Of a stretch of DNA of 64,000 bases, positions 37,421 to 50,393 are shown in pieces. Source of the stretch: Oasisia sp. SBJ-2009. Taxonomy: Eukaryota > Annelida > Polychaeta > Sabellida > Siboglinidae. The first letter of the stretch is position 1. Every line of letters starts with the position of its first letter. Below the pieces are notes generated by a model. It was not told the origin of the DNA, searched no databases, and saw only the letters and a program-made list of their open reading frames with translations. Both the position numbers and the translations under genes were made by a program. The stretch covers positions 36,841,141 to 36,905,140 of the forward strand of contig OZ024857.1 of NCBI GenBank assembly GCA_964017155.1. Direction: 5' to 3'.

Positions 37421-38934
37421 TTTTAATTTCATTGGGTTAACTCTGGATTCCAACTTAAATTGGAAAAAACATACAGAAGAAAATCTCCAATAAAATGTAA
37501 TATGCATATATTATTGGCTTATTAAATAGGCCAAAATGTGTGCTATCATTTGAAAATAAAATAAATGTTATATGATTCATTAGTATTATCACATATAAAT
37601 TGTTGTACTATGGCACGGGGTTACAAAGTACAGAATAATAACAATATGAGACAAGTTGCTCATATAATAAAGTTAAATGGATATAGTTCACATACTGAGC
37701 CACATGTTTCAAGCAACTGAATTGGTTTAAGATGAAGATAATGCTTCCAATGATAATATACACTATCATGGTTTTCGGGAATGTAAAGAATATACATAAT
37801 GTCATAACTATACATGAATTCATTCAACAATTTCTTCAATATAACTTGCAATACGTTATAAATATGAGATTCCCAGAATTGTAAAAAAAGGCATATATGT
37901 ATAGACTACCATACACGCAACCCATGAGTCGTTGCGCTGCGTTATCTTACACCTGGCTGTTCTTCACAACAAACCATGCTAGTGGTCGCTGTCGAACTAC
38001 AAAATTATAGCAGCTGACTTCGCCAGTCGCTACTGCGTCAGACGTGGCAACAGCGCAAATACCCGCCCCAATTTGAAGACGAATACACGACTGGTGGGAA
38101 TCCCAATACAATGACCCATTTGCATCCCATACATTGCATGTAACACCAGAAGATTGTGGCTGAAATCATCCGTAACTATATATGACATGAATGCAGGCCG
38201 ACCACACTCCACTTTTTTACATCAGATGATATGTAAGTTGAGGTCGACGTATGTTTAAAATGTCACTACTGACACGTCTTTATGTCATAATGGGAGCTAC
38301 TGACTGCTAATTTTTTTTCAATACTCATTATTCTGGTTTTGAAGCAATGGCGTATGCTCCATTACATAACTATGTATGTAAATCTATTTTGTTTGGGGAA
38401 TAGCATATATCTGACATGTCTATGTGCAATTATTTTGTTGTATATGGGTCAACATAAACGTCTTGTTCTTTCTCTTTGTTCAAGACTTCCATGTTCGTGT
38501 CAATAGATTCCTTTCAGCTATCACTAGGCCCTACTGCCAGACACGTGAGTCGTTGGCCCTGGAAGTTCGTCATGCCATGTTGTTGTTGATTACTTCGTCG
38601 TTGTTTTCGTAACATACTTTTCTGTATGATTGTGTTGTACAAAACCACCAACCTGGATGACCAGGGTGCTTATTTTGTCTGACCCATCCCCCACAAGACC
38701 TCTCCGACATGTTTAAACCTACCAGGAACACAGTGAGGGTACAGTTCTAGGGATCGTATTAAGCCACCCGCCTGGACAAAGCACTAGCGCAGTGGGAGGT
38801 ATTGTTAAAGGGATTGAACAACTATTTACAGGTCATATATAGTTTGCACTAATGTGTCTAAATGAAACAAAATCAATGCATGGCAAAGTGCATACAATTT
38901 ATATGGATTGAAATCATATCTATATTTCAATTAT

Positions 38935-40345
38935 AATAATAATAATAATTAGTTAACTTCTATTGCGCCTATATCCTTAGAAACCAAGGTCAGAGGCGCA
39001 TCAAAACAAAAAGGATTAATCGATCTCATAGTCGGTAAACAAATCAAGTTGTCATCAGATTGATTGATGCGCCAGGGAGCTATGGTGGATAGGCCAGATT
39101 GTACAGATATGTTTTTAAATGACGACGGAATTTAGCAATATTTTCAACTGATTTCACGCTAGAAGGAAGCATATTCCATAGAGTAGGCGCACCCACAGCA
39201 AAAGCCCTGGTCCCCATATTAGTATTGACCTTTGGTACAAAGAGTAAATCAGAAGTAGATGACCGAAGTTGAATAGGTTTTCTTATAGGAGTAAGCAAAG
39301 TATGTAAATACGATGGCTGCTTAGAAGAAAGTGCCTGGTAAGTAATGGTACACATCTTAAACATTATACGATATTGGACAGGCAGCCAATGCAGAGACTT
39401 TAAAAGCGGCTTAGAAGGAGTAAAGCGTGGAGACCTAGTCACCACCCTTGCTAAGCAATTTTGAACACGTTGTAGTTTTGTGATATCCTTAATAGCAATA
39501 TTATGAAAAAGTGAATTACAATAGTCTAATCTACTAGTAACTAATGCAGTTGCAATAGTCTTTGCAACATAAACAGGCAAATATCGACGAATACGCCGCA
39601 AATCACGAATGTGGTAAAAACATGTTCGACAAATTTGAGAAATGTGTTCTCTAAAATTTAATTTATGATCAAAAATTACTCCCAAATTCCTAGTCGAAAC
39701 TGCAGGCATAACATGCTGATTAAGTAAGGGTATAGGAAAAAGAGTCTTAATTTTGTCACGCTGCCGGTGTGTACCAATAATAAGAAACTCAGTTTTATCA
39801 GCATTCAGCTTCAATCTACTCTCAGTCATCCAGCAAAAAATGTCATCAATACAAGTTCTAAGCTGCTGTAAAGAACTACTTGCATCTGAAGTGGATAATG
39901 ATATATAAATTTGAGTATCATCTGCATAAAGATGATGGCTCAAATGATGCCTATTAATCACTAGACTCAATGGAGTAGTATACAGTGTAAAAAGTAATGG
40001 TCCCAAAACTGACCCCTGAGGAACACCACACGAAATATTAAGTGGTGACGAAAAACAATCCCCAATCTTAACTCTCTGGTGTCTACCACTCAGATATGAT
40101 CTAAACCAGCTTAACGCTATACCAGACACACCATACCACACAGACAAACGATCCATTAGAATAGAATGATTAATCGTATCAAAAGCAGCTGACAAATCAA
40201 GTAAGGTGAGTGCAGTAACTCTACCATTGTCCATATTTAGAGTGATGTCGTTATGCACTTTTAAGAGAGCAGTCTCTGTAGAATGAAGTTTCTTATATGC
40301 AGATTGGAATACATTGACCAATTACTGCCCCAATTGAGAATAGGT
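38935..40345 (-). mobile_element. 5'-truncated CR1/L2-like retrotransposon (right arm)
   Basis: Mirror of 23100-24515, with a stop-free 413-codon ORF (39080-40321, minus strand). The YADD catalytic motif is intact. One substitution relative to the left copy is in the palm-proximal segment (ICRM versus FCWM). Confidence 0.88.
39080..40321 (-). CDS. Reverse transcriptase C-terminal portion, 413 codons (right)
   Basis: Same domain order as the left-arm ORF: RT motif AFDTINHS, CGVPQGSVLGPLL, YADD, LKLNADK, then a CR1/L2-type C-terminus ending FRRHLKTYLYNLAY. Five residues differ between the two copies. It lacks the endonuclease and cannot be autonomous. Confidence 0.93.
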   Translation of the reverse strand: MVNVFQSAYKKLHSTETALLKVHNDITLNMDNGRVTALTLLDLSAAFDTINHSILMDRLSVWYGVSGIALSWFRSYLSGRHQRVKIGDCFSSPLNISCGVPQGSVLGPLLFTLYTTPLSLVINRHHLSHHLYADDTQIYISLSTSDASSSLQQLRTCIDDIFCWMTESRLKLNADKTEFLIIGTHRQRDKIKTLFPIPLLNQHVMPAVSTRNLGVIFDHKLNFREHISQICRTCFYHIRDLRRIRRYLPVYVAKTIATALVTSRLDYCNSLFHNIAIKDITKLQRVQNCLARVVTRSPRFTPSKPLLKSLHWLPVQYRIMFKMCTITYQALSSKQPSYLHTLLTPIRKPIQLRSSTSDLLFVPKVNTNMGTRAFAVGAPTLWNMLPSSVKSVENIAKFRRHLKTYLYNLAYPP

Positions 40346-40369
40346 AGCTATATATATATACCTGTATCA

Positions 40370-40419
<50 letters not shown>

Positions 40420-40620
40420 TACATCATCCTTTTCGCTACAGTGGTGTACTTTGCTCCATCCTTCTCTGTACTGTGTGTTTTTATTCGGTCATTATCATAT
40501 TCAAAATTAGTTTACGTTTAACAGCACCACCGACAATTTCAGCACTGTCCCAGTTGTTTCATTAATGCACATTGTTGTAAATGTATTATATATTTTTCCA
40601 ACTCTGGCCTTAAGTGTAGC

Positions 40621-40928
40621 AGCGCAGTGGCCCATGGGTAAAGCATTGGACTCTCGACTAAGAGAACCAGGTTCGAATCCTGTGCTGCCATATAAAACCT
40701 TGGGCAAGTTTATTTCACGCTAAATTGCTCCTGTTCACTCAACTGTATGAATGAGTACCTGGCTATAGACAGTGGCGAATGTTTGTATACGAATAGTCTT
40801 CGTGAACTAATTGCCGCGTGCCTGAATGCTTCCCAGAGAAGCCGAGATGATGTTCGATGGAACAGGTCTGCCAGGGAGTAAATTGTAAAGCGTTTCGAGC
40901 ACACCTGGATACTACGCAATATAAGAAC
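40621..40928 (+). repeat. tRNA-derived SINE, copy 2 (right arm)
   Basis: Starts AGCGCAGTGGCCCATGGGTA, contains box B GGTTCGAATCC, and ends CAATATAAGAAC. Sense to PLPP, in intron 1. Confidence 0.86.
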
Positions 40929-41277
40929 TAACCTTTACGTTTACTTTAATGTTAATAAGTGTGTGCGCATGTGTGTGCCGTGAGTGTGTGCGTGCGTGCG
41001 TGTGTGTAAGTATATGTGTGTGGGTATATGTGTATAGGTATATGTTTGTAGGTATATGTAGGTATGTGTGTGTGGGTGCGTGTGTATTATATGTGTTTAA
41101 GCGTGCGTGCGTGCGTGCGCGCGCGAGTGTGTGTAGGTATGTGTGTAGGTATGTGTGGGCGTATGTCTGTATATAGGTATGTGCGCGATACACGGTGTAC
41201 ATAATGCGGGTATATCTGTATCAGTGCATATATCTTTGTATGTCTGTTACTATATCTTCATGTGCTGGTGATTGCAG

Positions 41278-41432
41278 TGCTTCTGCCAGCCTTCGTCATT
41301 CTGGCTGGTAACATTAAACCATTCCACCGCGGATTCTACTGTGATGATGAGACCTTGAGTAAGCCACACGCAGAGTCGACAGTGTCTTTTCTATGGCTCG
41401 CGCTTTGGGGTCTTTTGTCAAACATGTTCGCG
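41278..41432 (+). CDS. Phospholipid phosphatase exon 2, right copy
   Basis: 155 bp between GTGATTGCAG and GTATGTTTC. It encodes the end of membrane helix 2, then IKPFHRGFYCDDETLSKP and ESTVS. The family consensus here is ESTVP; the serine replaces a conserved proline just before helix 3. The left copy and the paralog both keep proline, so the change is specific to this copy. Confidence 0.93.
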
Positions 41433-41834
41433 GTATGTTTCATTTAACATTTACGCGTCGAAAAATAACAATAAACAATACATTTGTACGTCATACAACA
41501 GAACGTGGATATTTTGTATGGATGCTATAACATTCAACTCTAACATGATGCCGAAACCTTTTCTGCTTCATCCATATTATTTCTGCGTCATCCGTGGTAG
41601 TAATCAGCCTAAGATGCTCAGACATCTCCTTCCATTCGTGCAATGTTGGAAGTCTTATTTGTTCTCTGCAAGTACTCATCAGTGCTGACTATTGCAGATT
41701 TGCAGATAAAATTATATCCAAACATAGGACAAGCCAACAGGGCTCGTTACTTGCACTATTTGATGAGAGAAGAATACGGCAACATCATGATTGGCGTAGT
41801 AGTAATTTAAAAAGTTCACTTTCATTTATTCCAG

Positions 41835-42157
41835 ATTGGCATACTTGAGCCTATTACCGTCCGCAAAACATACCCCAACACTGGCGGAGCAAGAGGCTAT
41901 CAGCTTTGCCGCCTGCTTGTCACTCCATCAAGAGCACAATTCTTTGAAGTCTTTTTGATCTTCCTGTTTGGTGCTGCCATTGAGCTGAGTCTAACTGTGA
42001 CCACAAAAACCATGGTCGGAAGACTGCGGCCACATTTCTTGGCTGTGTGTCGGCCAAACTACACGACATTTAGTTGCACAGATGAGTACGGGCGGCCACG
42101 TTTTGTGACAGAGGATGTCTGTACAGGGACAGATGACATCAAGAACCGTCAAATGAG
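41835..42157 (+). CDS. Phospholipid phosphatase exon 3, right copy (motif C1)
   Basis: PLPPs are integral membrane enzymes that remove phosphate from lysophosphatidate, phosphatidate, sphingosine-1-phosphate and related lipids, with the active site facing outside the cell or the lumen. This 323-bp exon spans residues 74-181. It has a hydrophobic helix (FFEVFLIFLFGAAIEL), motif C1 as K131-x6-R138-P139, and an N-glycosylation sequon N148-Y-T in the C1-C2 loop, as in vertebrate LPPs. Flanks are TTATTCCAG and GTGAGA. The paralog's exon 3 has exactly the same length, which supports the boundaries. Confidence 0.95.
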
Positions 42158-42244
42158 GTGAGACAAATGCAATGATCGCTCTTCTGATAATTTATATAGT
42201 TTGCGACAAGTATAATTTTATGTGTTTCAACAACTCAAAAAAAC

Positions 42245-42760
42245 ATGTTCTCTATCAGGACCATGCTAACATGTGTGTCCAGCATAGAAGCCACTCTAAC
42301 GGCTTCCCAACTCCGCTGGACTGGACATATCATCCGTATGAATGACAGCAGACTACCAAAGGCTGTATTCTATGGAGAATTAGCCAAAGAGAAACGTCTT
42401 CGTGGTGGACAACGGCTGCGATACAAAGATGTAGTCAAACGACACCTAAAGGCTACACACATTACCGTAGACCACTGGGAGACTCTTACAAAAGATCGAC
42501 AAAAGTGGAGGCAGGCCATTCACAAAGGAAAAAGCCATATTGAAGAAACGATATCACAATAATACCAACATGATCACAATCTACGCCATGGCTTATGCTT
42601 CTGCCCCTATCATCTTCTGCGTCAACTGCGAGAGAGGCTTTAAATCTCAAATTGGACTATTCTCTCACCAACGAGCAAAGCATGTAACGGACGAAACACC
42701 ACACTGATGTCATCATCGGACACGATGAACAGCAAAGAAGAAAAAGAAGAAGAACATATT
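42245..42760 (+). pseudogene. Non-LTR retrotransposon 3' end relic in PLPP intron 3 (right)
   Basis: Mirror of 20690-21199. LRWTGHIIRMNDSRLPKAVF and GGQRLRYKDVVKRHLK are the conserved C-terminal blocks. It is followed by the broken FCVNCERGF...H zinc-finger tail and an AAAGAAGAA end. It is truncated at its 5' end. Confidence 0.78.
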
Positions 42761-42846
42761 TGGGGGTACCTTCACATGGGGAAAGATAGGTGAGCATCAG
42801 ATTGAAAGCAAAGTGTTTGCAGCATATGTGTATGTGTCGTTTGCAG

Positions 42847-42904
42847 GTTGTCGTTCCCGTCAGGCCATGCTTCATTTGCGGCATACACCATGACGTTTCT
42901 TGTG
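42847..42904 (+). CDS. Phospholipid phosphatase exon 4, right copy (motif C2)
   Basis: 58 bp between CGTTTGCAG and GTAAGA. Joined to exon 3 it gives RLSFPSGHASFAAYTMTFLV. PSGH (residues 185-188) is motif C2, whose histidine is the nucleophile of the family. Joined to the block at 54503 it reads on as FYLQARM, the expected family sequence, so the 11.6 kb intron 4 is well supported. Confidence 0.94.
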
Positions 42905-43174
42905 GTAAGAATAATTATGCAGCTGTCTCGATAGAAAAATGTAAGACTCCATGATCTTATTTCACTATATCCATTGTTATTTTTCTAAGAGCATTTCTTT
43001 TTTGTAATAATTGAGCATGCTTTTGGTATCATACTCGGACATTACCACGTAGTATAAATATAAATAATCTTGACATTTTCATTAATGAAATATAGAACTT
43101 CAAATAGATGTCTATGTCATATATACTATTTAAACTCACTTAGACATTGTGGTGAGCATATTAATTAACAAGAT

Positions 43175-43580
43175 GGTCTTTATAAGGGAGGATGTATCTT
43201 CCTTGTGAGCAGAAGGGGATGTGCAAGTATGTATGGCGACATAGTAATTACTTCAGATAAATGAGACCCTATGATGTAGCTTTGTGTCTGTTTTGGACGA
43301 TCTTGGCGGGGAAATTGATATCAGAGAGACCCGCAGAGCTGTTCTGGCAATAAGCGAAGAAGTCGTCCTTATTCCGAGAACAGAAGTTAATGTATGGGGA
43401 CATGCATGCACGTCGGGTTGGCGATATTTTCAGCGAACGCACGTCGACATAGTAATTAGATGAGATCAGTGTGACACTCTGATATAGTTTTTTGATTGAT
43501 TTAGACGATCGTGGCATAGAAATTGAGATAAAAATTGGTAATTATTTCAGATAAATGTGACGCTCTGATATAGCTTTTTG
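43175..43580 (+). repeat. About 220-bp hairpin-core repeat (right arm)
   Basis: Mirror of 19737-20265 but one unit shorter. Confidence 0.75.
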
Positions 43581-43726
43581 AGAGATTTAGCGCAGCTGCA
43601 TGGCTATATGAATGCAACGATCTCTTTAATCGTTCCTCCACAGACAACCATTTCCACACTATTATGTCAATAATGAGGACAGAATGACTAAAAGAATTAA
43701 ACGTTAAGCGTGTAAGTATAAATATG

Positions 43727-43729
43727 TAC

Positions 43730-43793
<64 letters not shown>

Positions 43794-43827
43794 TATATAT
43801 ATATATAATTATATATATATATATATA

Positions 43828-43917
<90 letters not shown>

Positions 43918-43942
43918 TATTATATATATATAATTATATATA

Positions 43943-43984
<42 letters not shown>
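43727..43984. repeat. (TA)n array (right arm)
   Basis: About 254 bp of TA with ATAATTATAT breaks; the left-arm mirror is about 187 bp. Confidence 0.95.
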
Positions 43985-43987
<3 letters not shown>

Positions 43988-44943
43988 TAATCTTATACTT
44001 AACTGGCCTAAATTATTACGGCCTTTTAAAACCGTTTTTTCATCTTATATCCATGTGTATGTATTCTCAATGTGATTCTGCATCACTTCCGGTACAAAGA
44101 AGTCAGATTAAAAAAAAATTGTGTGTTAGAGCAAATTAAAGACGTAAATATCGCTAACTTTCTGCGGCAAATATGGCGCGAACTGTAGGCGCTGTTACGT
44201 CCAGTCTCGGGATAAAGTCAATCTCGAGATTGGACGTCCGCCATCTTTGCCCGTTTCGGAATTCCGAGATAGGACGGTCAATCTCGGAATATGCAATTAG
44301 ATACTTATCACGTGATCAAGAAAGTGTAAATACTACTGTATATCGAAAACTTCTTACATATAAATAATGCGTTTTGCTATATGTAGGATGTAACAAAGAT
44401 CCCGTTCGTTGGCGCCACTTTATTCGAAAGAAATGTAAATCTGGGGTAATACCACATTTGATAAAGCAATTGAATTACGACATAAAAATATTCACTATAT
44501 TTAGCACGGCATACGGTAGATGGCCTTACATATGTATGTTAGCTCCTAAATAATATCTTCCTAATTATAATATACCGCAGCCCAAACAATGAGTGTATGT
44601 ATGTGTAAGTATCTGTAATTTCTCGAAAACACGATGCCAGTTTATTAGAATGGCATGTAGATTTGTGGTAAGACCATAAATTATTATATACCCATGAATG
44701 TACGAGTTCGAATAGAACTTATAATTTTAGCCTCGTTAAATTAGCCTAGCAATATGCATAAACAGGGGCCGAACGTAAAATCTGTATCCACTGGCAATCT
44801 TGAAATGTTAGTCATCCCCTGAAAAATTACTAGTCCCCATTTTTGTTGGACAAATTTAATAAAAGTCAAATGGGTGTTGTATATATCCCCGTATTATATT
44901 ACAATAACGTAGTATTGTTTGTGTATATATATGTGTGTATATA

Positions 44944-44948
<5 letters not shown>

Positions 44949-45020
<72 letters not shown>
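44949..45020. repeat. (GT)n microsatellite (right arm)
   Basis: About 72 bp of pure GT. Confidence 0.97.
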
Positions 45021-45022
<2 letters not shown>

Positions 45023-46072
45023 CTGTATCGTTTATTGAGCATACCTGTGAGCATGCATGCGCATGTTAAATGTGGATTTATTTTATGACATACGTGGATA
45101 AATTAATTATTTCAAGCTATGTTGATGCAGAATAATTACTTTTGTTTTTCATTATTAAATATTTGTGTGAATATAATCAGCAGCACTGCATACTTACTAT
45201 TCAAGGTTGTTGTTGTAGGTTCTTCTAAATGCCTGATGTATACTGAAATTATGTGTACGTGTAATTTGTTATGTAATAGATTATAATTCCTTTAAATCCT
45301 TTAAATCCTCATTTGGTCATGTCAACAAATCTCGAGTCATTCCATGTGTAAGTCTATTAAAATGTACAAGTAGTTACCATATTTGGCTATTTTGACATAT
45401 TTTATCCTATTCTAATTTTCTAGACGTGCAATATTAATGGTGGAGGCATCATTAATTGTCTGATATCATTATGAATAGAAAGGAAAACAAAATCTCACAC
45501 AGCCGATTGTTTTTAAAACTGATCAATCATTCGCCTAAATTGCTATCCAAAGTTAAACTCCTAAATATTGCATTTTGTAAGAATATGCAGACTTAACATA
45601 GCCCATTTAATGAAATAAAGAAGTTATACCAACTTATTTGTGTTTAGTTGCTATGAAAATGCCACATGTAGTGGTGTACATCTTCTCCCAGTACACATTT
45701 AAAGTACCGAGTCATTTTTGAATAAGTAGTAAGTGGTGTCACCTTTGATAAATACACGAAGGGTTGTGTTGCATGCAAGACAGTTGAAATCCTTGGTAAT
45801 AACATGTAAATATCATGTATTTGAACAAAATACATAATTCTTTTTAATTTTATTTAATACACATATAGTACCGCTGCCTAGATGAATTATAATTAGGCAA
45901 CGGCAGAGTAAATATAGTGGATCAACTAAGAGGATAACTTACGTAGTACGGCGTAATATAATTATAAACCAACACATTATATCAAACTCGTCAGGCGCAA
46001 TCTTTATTATATAATCGAAATAATAAATGTAATAAAACAACAATAAAGTATACTTCAAATAAAGGTACAAAT

Positions 46073-46202
46073 CACGTGCCACGTGGCTACGTACAAATTG
46101 TTTCCCTGAACCAACTCTCACAATCCAAGTCTCTCCAACTCCACGTGTCGAACAATAAGCGTTATGATACCATTTAATTTATCATAACCACGTGTCCACG
46201 TG
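46073..46202. promoter_or_regulatory. Cluster of five CACGTG motifs (right arm)
   Basis: Mirror of 4315-4444; all five motifs are retained. Confidence 0.35.
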
Positions 46203-46219
46203 TAAATTACATAGATTAA

Positions 46220-47243
46220 CCTCTTAAGCTCTGAGTTTCTGAGGGCCTCAACACTATGACCAGACATGGCTTCACATAATGAACCATATCGTAAAAACTG
46301 TTCATCACAATTACATAAAAGTATATATAATCTGAACCAGAAAGGAATTATCTATACACCGATATACACATCATTGTTGTATGACTAACTGAAACTAATT
46401 AATACATAATTTACATATATAAAAATCCAAAATGGCCGACAATATACATGAAAATCAGTTTTGTTTTGTTGATTCCTCCATAATTATAAGCAATTATTTT
46501 CTCACTTATTATATCATTGCAATATATAATATGTCGTCAATGAGAACCACAAAATCTAACATTCATACATCAACTGGGTTCTCTTTTATGTCACTCAGGA
46601 AGTTGGTTCTGTTTTTCTCAAATCAGGATTGAAATATTACATACTGCAAATGACACTGCCATCACAAGTGCTATGTGGAATATAGCACATGCAAGTACAT
46701 AGCAAAATTATATTGTGTAAATCAGAATACATTTGCCAACACATGGTCATCAAAATGATTGTGGCATGACTACAAAAGATATTGAAAATAATCAGAATAT
46801 TATTTATGTCAACACACCAGACAAGAAACAAGATGGACGATAAGATACATCACCATAAGTTTTATTTTGTGGCTAATGCGCAATTATTTGACAGCTCAGA
46901 ATCGAGAGAAATATCGCCGATGTCAAACACGGCTGTCAACATAGCTGCTGCTTTTCACATTTTCATCCAAATAATCGGACATGCTAACTAAACAATTGCA
47001 ATTCTTGCTCATGAACATCGCTAACATAAATAGTGAAACATCTACGATCGACTGCTGATTTGATTTTGCTAGAAAGTACCGTTTTTCTTGATATATATAT
47101 GCAAACTTGGTGTCAAACTTTCAGGAAAATCTTCTATCTACATCCGGGTATAATTTGACGATGTTTCTGCGAAAAACGAGTGACATCTAGCGATAATAGT
47201 ACAAAACCGAAACCCGAAATTTCGGTGTTCAGGATCCAAGAGG
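46220..47243. mobile_element. TTAA-flanked element, piggyBac-like (right arm)
   Basis: TTAA at 46216-46219 and 47244-47247; ends CCTCTTAAGCTCTGA and its imperfect inverse. Mirror of 3270-4297. Confidence 0.72.
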
Positions 47244-47332
47244 TTAATAATATTTTTATGTACGATCAATACTAAAAAGGGTACGTACGTAGAACTAAAA
47301 TCATTCATGTCAAATTTGTCGTATAACGCTGC

Positions 47333-47682
47333 CAGGGTTGGAAAAAAATCTAGATTATTTCGAATAAATCGGATTTTTTTCGATTAAATCGGATTGTTTC
47401 GTTTAATTCGATTTATTCGATTTTTTTCAACAGTCTCACAATCATACGAAATAATTTGTAATTCGGAAAATAAATAAAAGTATGGCATATCATAATAATA
47501 TACCTAATAGACTGAACATTTCATTCTTAGCATTTCTAAAGAATACAGTTAAATCAACACGCAACATAAGCATAAATGTTTGATAATCTGAAAAAAAATC
47601 AATTTCTTGATTTTTTCATGTTGATTAAATCAATGATTTCATCGATGATTTAATCAATTTAATTAAATCAACGCCAATCCTG
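47333..47682. mobile_element. hAT-type MITE (right arm)
   Basis: 350 bp, CAGGGTTGG...CCAATCCTG, flanked by AACGCTGC on both sides (47325-47332, 47683-47690). Confidence 0.88.
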
Positions 47683-48255
47683 AACGCTGCCCTTTACAGT
47701 CACACATTTTTGTGATAAATTAATGTATGTAGGATATTGTTGCTATTCACTATTCAATATACATGTCATCTTGCACATACATACAAGGATGAGGCAAGAA
47801 CATGCACATATACTTGTGTCTAGTGTGGTCCTTGGATTAAGACATTTGAAAACCGACTTACATTACATTCATATTATGCCACTTATAAAGTAAAAATTAC
47901 AAAATATATAAAACCTGTATGTAGATTACTCGGAACGAGAAACTATCGATTTTGAAATGAAAACATCCCAAACAGGGACCGAGTTGTCTAAAAATCGGGC
48001 CCGATGTATGTCTCGAACAGGACCGAGTTGACAGGTCGGCCGACATGCCAGGCACTGGTCCGTCTGTCCCGGCCATGGCAACTGGTCAGTTACGGCCAAT
48101 CATATGAGACTAATCATATGAAAGCTACCATGCTACGCAGTATTCCGAGATTGACCGTCCCATCTCGGAATTCCGAAAGATTCCGAAACGGGCAAAGATG
48201 GCGGACGTCCAATCTCGAGATTGACAATTATTCCGAGACTGGACGTAACAGGCGC

Positions 48256-49030
48256 CTCCCAGAGGCACGCGAACCGCGGAGGCGATTTTTTTCGATTGCG
48301 GACATGTTCACGGGCCTAAGACCGCATGCTTTATTATTTGTAATAATAATTTTAAGTTTTTGTATTTTTTTTTAGTTTTTAAAATGTTCATTTCTAACCT
48401 CGCATAGGCACCATAACCACGGAGGTCATTTCTTTCGATTGCGGACATGTCCGCGGGCCTAACACGGCATGCTTTATTAGCTGTAATGATGATTTTATGT
48501 TTTATTAATTTTTTTAACGTTTTTAAAATGTTCATTTCTAACCTCGCATTGGCACCAAAACAGCGGAGGCGATTTATTTCGACTGTGGACATGTTCACGG
48601 CCCTAACACGGCATACTTTATTATTTGTAATCATTATTTTAAGTTTTATTATTTTTTTAAAGGTTTTAAAAAGTTCATTTCTAACCTCGCATTGGCACCA
48701 GAATCAAGGAGGTGATTTCTTTCGATTGCGGGCATGTCCACGGCCCTAACACGGCATACTTTATTATTTGTAATCATGATTTAATAAAAAAACATTAAAG
48801 GTTTAAATTGTTTTTAAACTGTCACAAAGCCGATTCAAATCAACCTTGTCGAACAGGGACAGAAAAGGGGATGGAATGCTATGACGGCAGAGGTCAACGC
48901 TCTATCGACGACGTTGCGGAGTGTGGAGGACCTAAAGAAAAACTAGCAATGAGCTCATTTGTGCGTTTTCTTTTTGATAAATATTTGAATAAAATTGAAT
49001 TTAAAATGGCATAACGTTGTTATTTATATA
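48256..49030. repeat. R139 repeat, head plus four tandem units (right arm)
   Basis: Mirror of 1368-2281 with one fewer 139-bp unit. Confidence 0.85.
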
Positions 49031-50393
49031 AACGTTAAAATACTGTTTGCAGAGTTTTGAAATGCATTAAATGGAGTAATACATTTGCATTATTATTTTA
49101 TTCATGCTAATTAATTCAGTTAATTAGTTAATCATTTGTAAGACAAGCTTTGTACAGTATTGTTCTTCATTTGTAATATAATAATGGCATTCTAAGCCTT
49201 TATTCTAGTTATTTCTCGGTATATCTCCCAGTCTACGTCATCGAAAAGTCGCTGTCCCCATCGGTTGGTACGCAACATTCTAACACAGAGGCCAGTCCCA
49301 AGCTCAGTTGGTTCTGCATTATCATTGCATCAATACTATAGTTATTTTGGCCTCCAAGAATACACTGGCGTTGGGGCGGCGATCTTCCCATAGGATACAA
49401 AGAATCTTTCTGAGACAACTTTGGTTGAATGTCTTTATGATCTTCACAGATGACATCGATATGTAATCCACCCCTCGCTCCTGTAGAGTGATAGTACAAA
49501 CGGCTTTATAGAACATCACCTTTGTTTCTTCCATGAGGTTGTGGGTGTTTGTTTAAATTTCACAAATGTAATCATGAAGGAAATGCATTACATGTGTATA
49601 CATTTCGGTATCACTTGTCTTCACTAAGTGGTCATGAAGAAATGTTGCAGGGGTCTCAACATGTCATCTCTCACCTGTGCTGTGTTACAGCCAACCTCTC
49701 ACTTATTTACGACCACTTTCAATAATGCTTTTCATTTACTTAACAAAACAACAGTGTATCATTTCATTTCAGTACCAAATATTCACATATAATTCAAGAG
49801 AAATTTGTTTTTATTTGACCAATACATAATGCAATATACCCGTTAAAAAAATTACTACAATAATACAAACTATATATGAATTGATTGTATAAATGGCATA
49901 ATATATGACATTGAAATAACAACATAGGGTCAGGAGACTCACTAAGTCAGTAATAGTCAATATCAAGAAGCCATCCTTATCAAATAACTGTAACAATATC
50001 AAGCACATCACCTAAATGAAATTCTTTAACAAAATTCATTAATAAAACTTAACAAGTATATAGGGTAGGTTACATAATCAATTAATTGTTTTCATGATAC
50101 AATATATGTGTTGTATAAGGTTGAAATCAAGTTAATATGTGGTTGTTGGTTATGAATCTTGCATACATATATAGCACTTTTGCTTTGTACATATTTATTG
50201 ATAACTTTGTAAACGTCTGTATATTTGTCTTTGCTTTTTAAAATATCACATATATACATCAAAGAAGAATCACGGCCGGCTGTCCTCGTTATTTTATTGC
50301 ACGTAAAGTGCTTGTCAATTAAATGTAATAAACATGTCATAAGTGGATAGTTTAAAGACCAAGAATATGTGATAAGAGCACGACAACACAAGA

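Larger units (their letters stand above)
44193..48250. mobile_element. T2 DNA transposon, intact ends (right arm)
   Basis: 4,058 bp. Left end TGTTACGTCCAGTCTCGG, right end GACTGGACGTAACA; inverted repeats of about 100-110 bp. The 5-bp duplication GGCGC flanks both ends (44188-44192, 48251-48255). The TIRs hold short palindromes (ATTCCGAG...CTCGGAAT). It is inserted in the R139 repeat: the third R139 locus near 53300 lacks it. The TGTTAC ends and 5-bp duplication match T1. Cargo is a hAT MITE, a TTAA element and (GT)n; no transposase was seen. Confidence 0.85.
33303..50393. repeat. Right arm of giant inverted repeat
   Basis: Reverse complement of the left arm minus 6634-19612. Differences noted: one fewer 139-bp unit, one fewer 220-bp unit, a longer (TA)n and shorter (GT)n array, about 135 bp at T2's inner end that the left arm has lost, and scattered substitutions. 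Beyond 50393 pairing cannot be tested because the partner lies before the window. Confidence 0.96.

Noticed and set aside
40621..40700. A functional tRNA gene
   Set aside because: Box A and box B resemble a tRNA, but the cloverleaf cannot be completed and the sequence continues as a SINE with dispersed copies.
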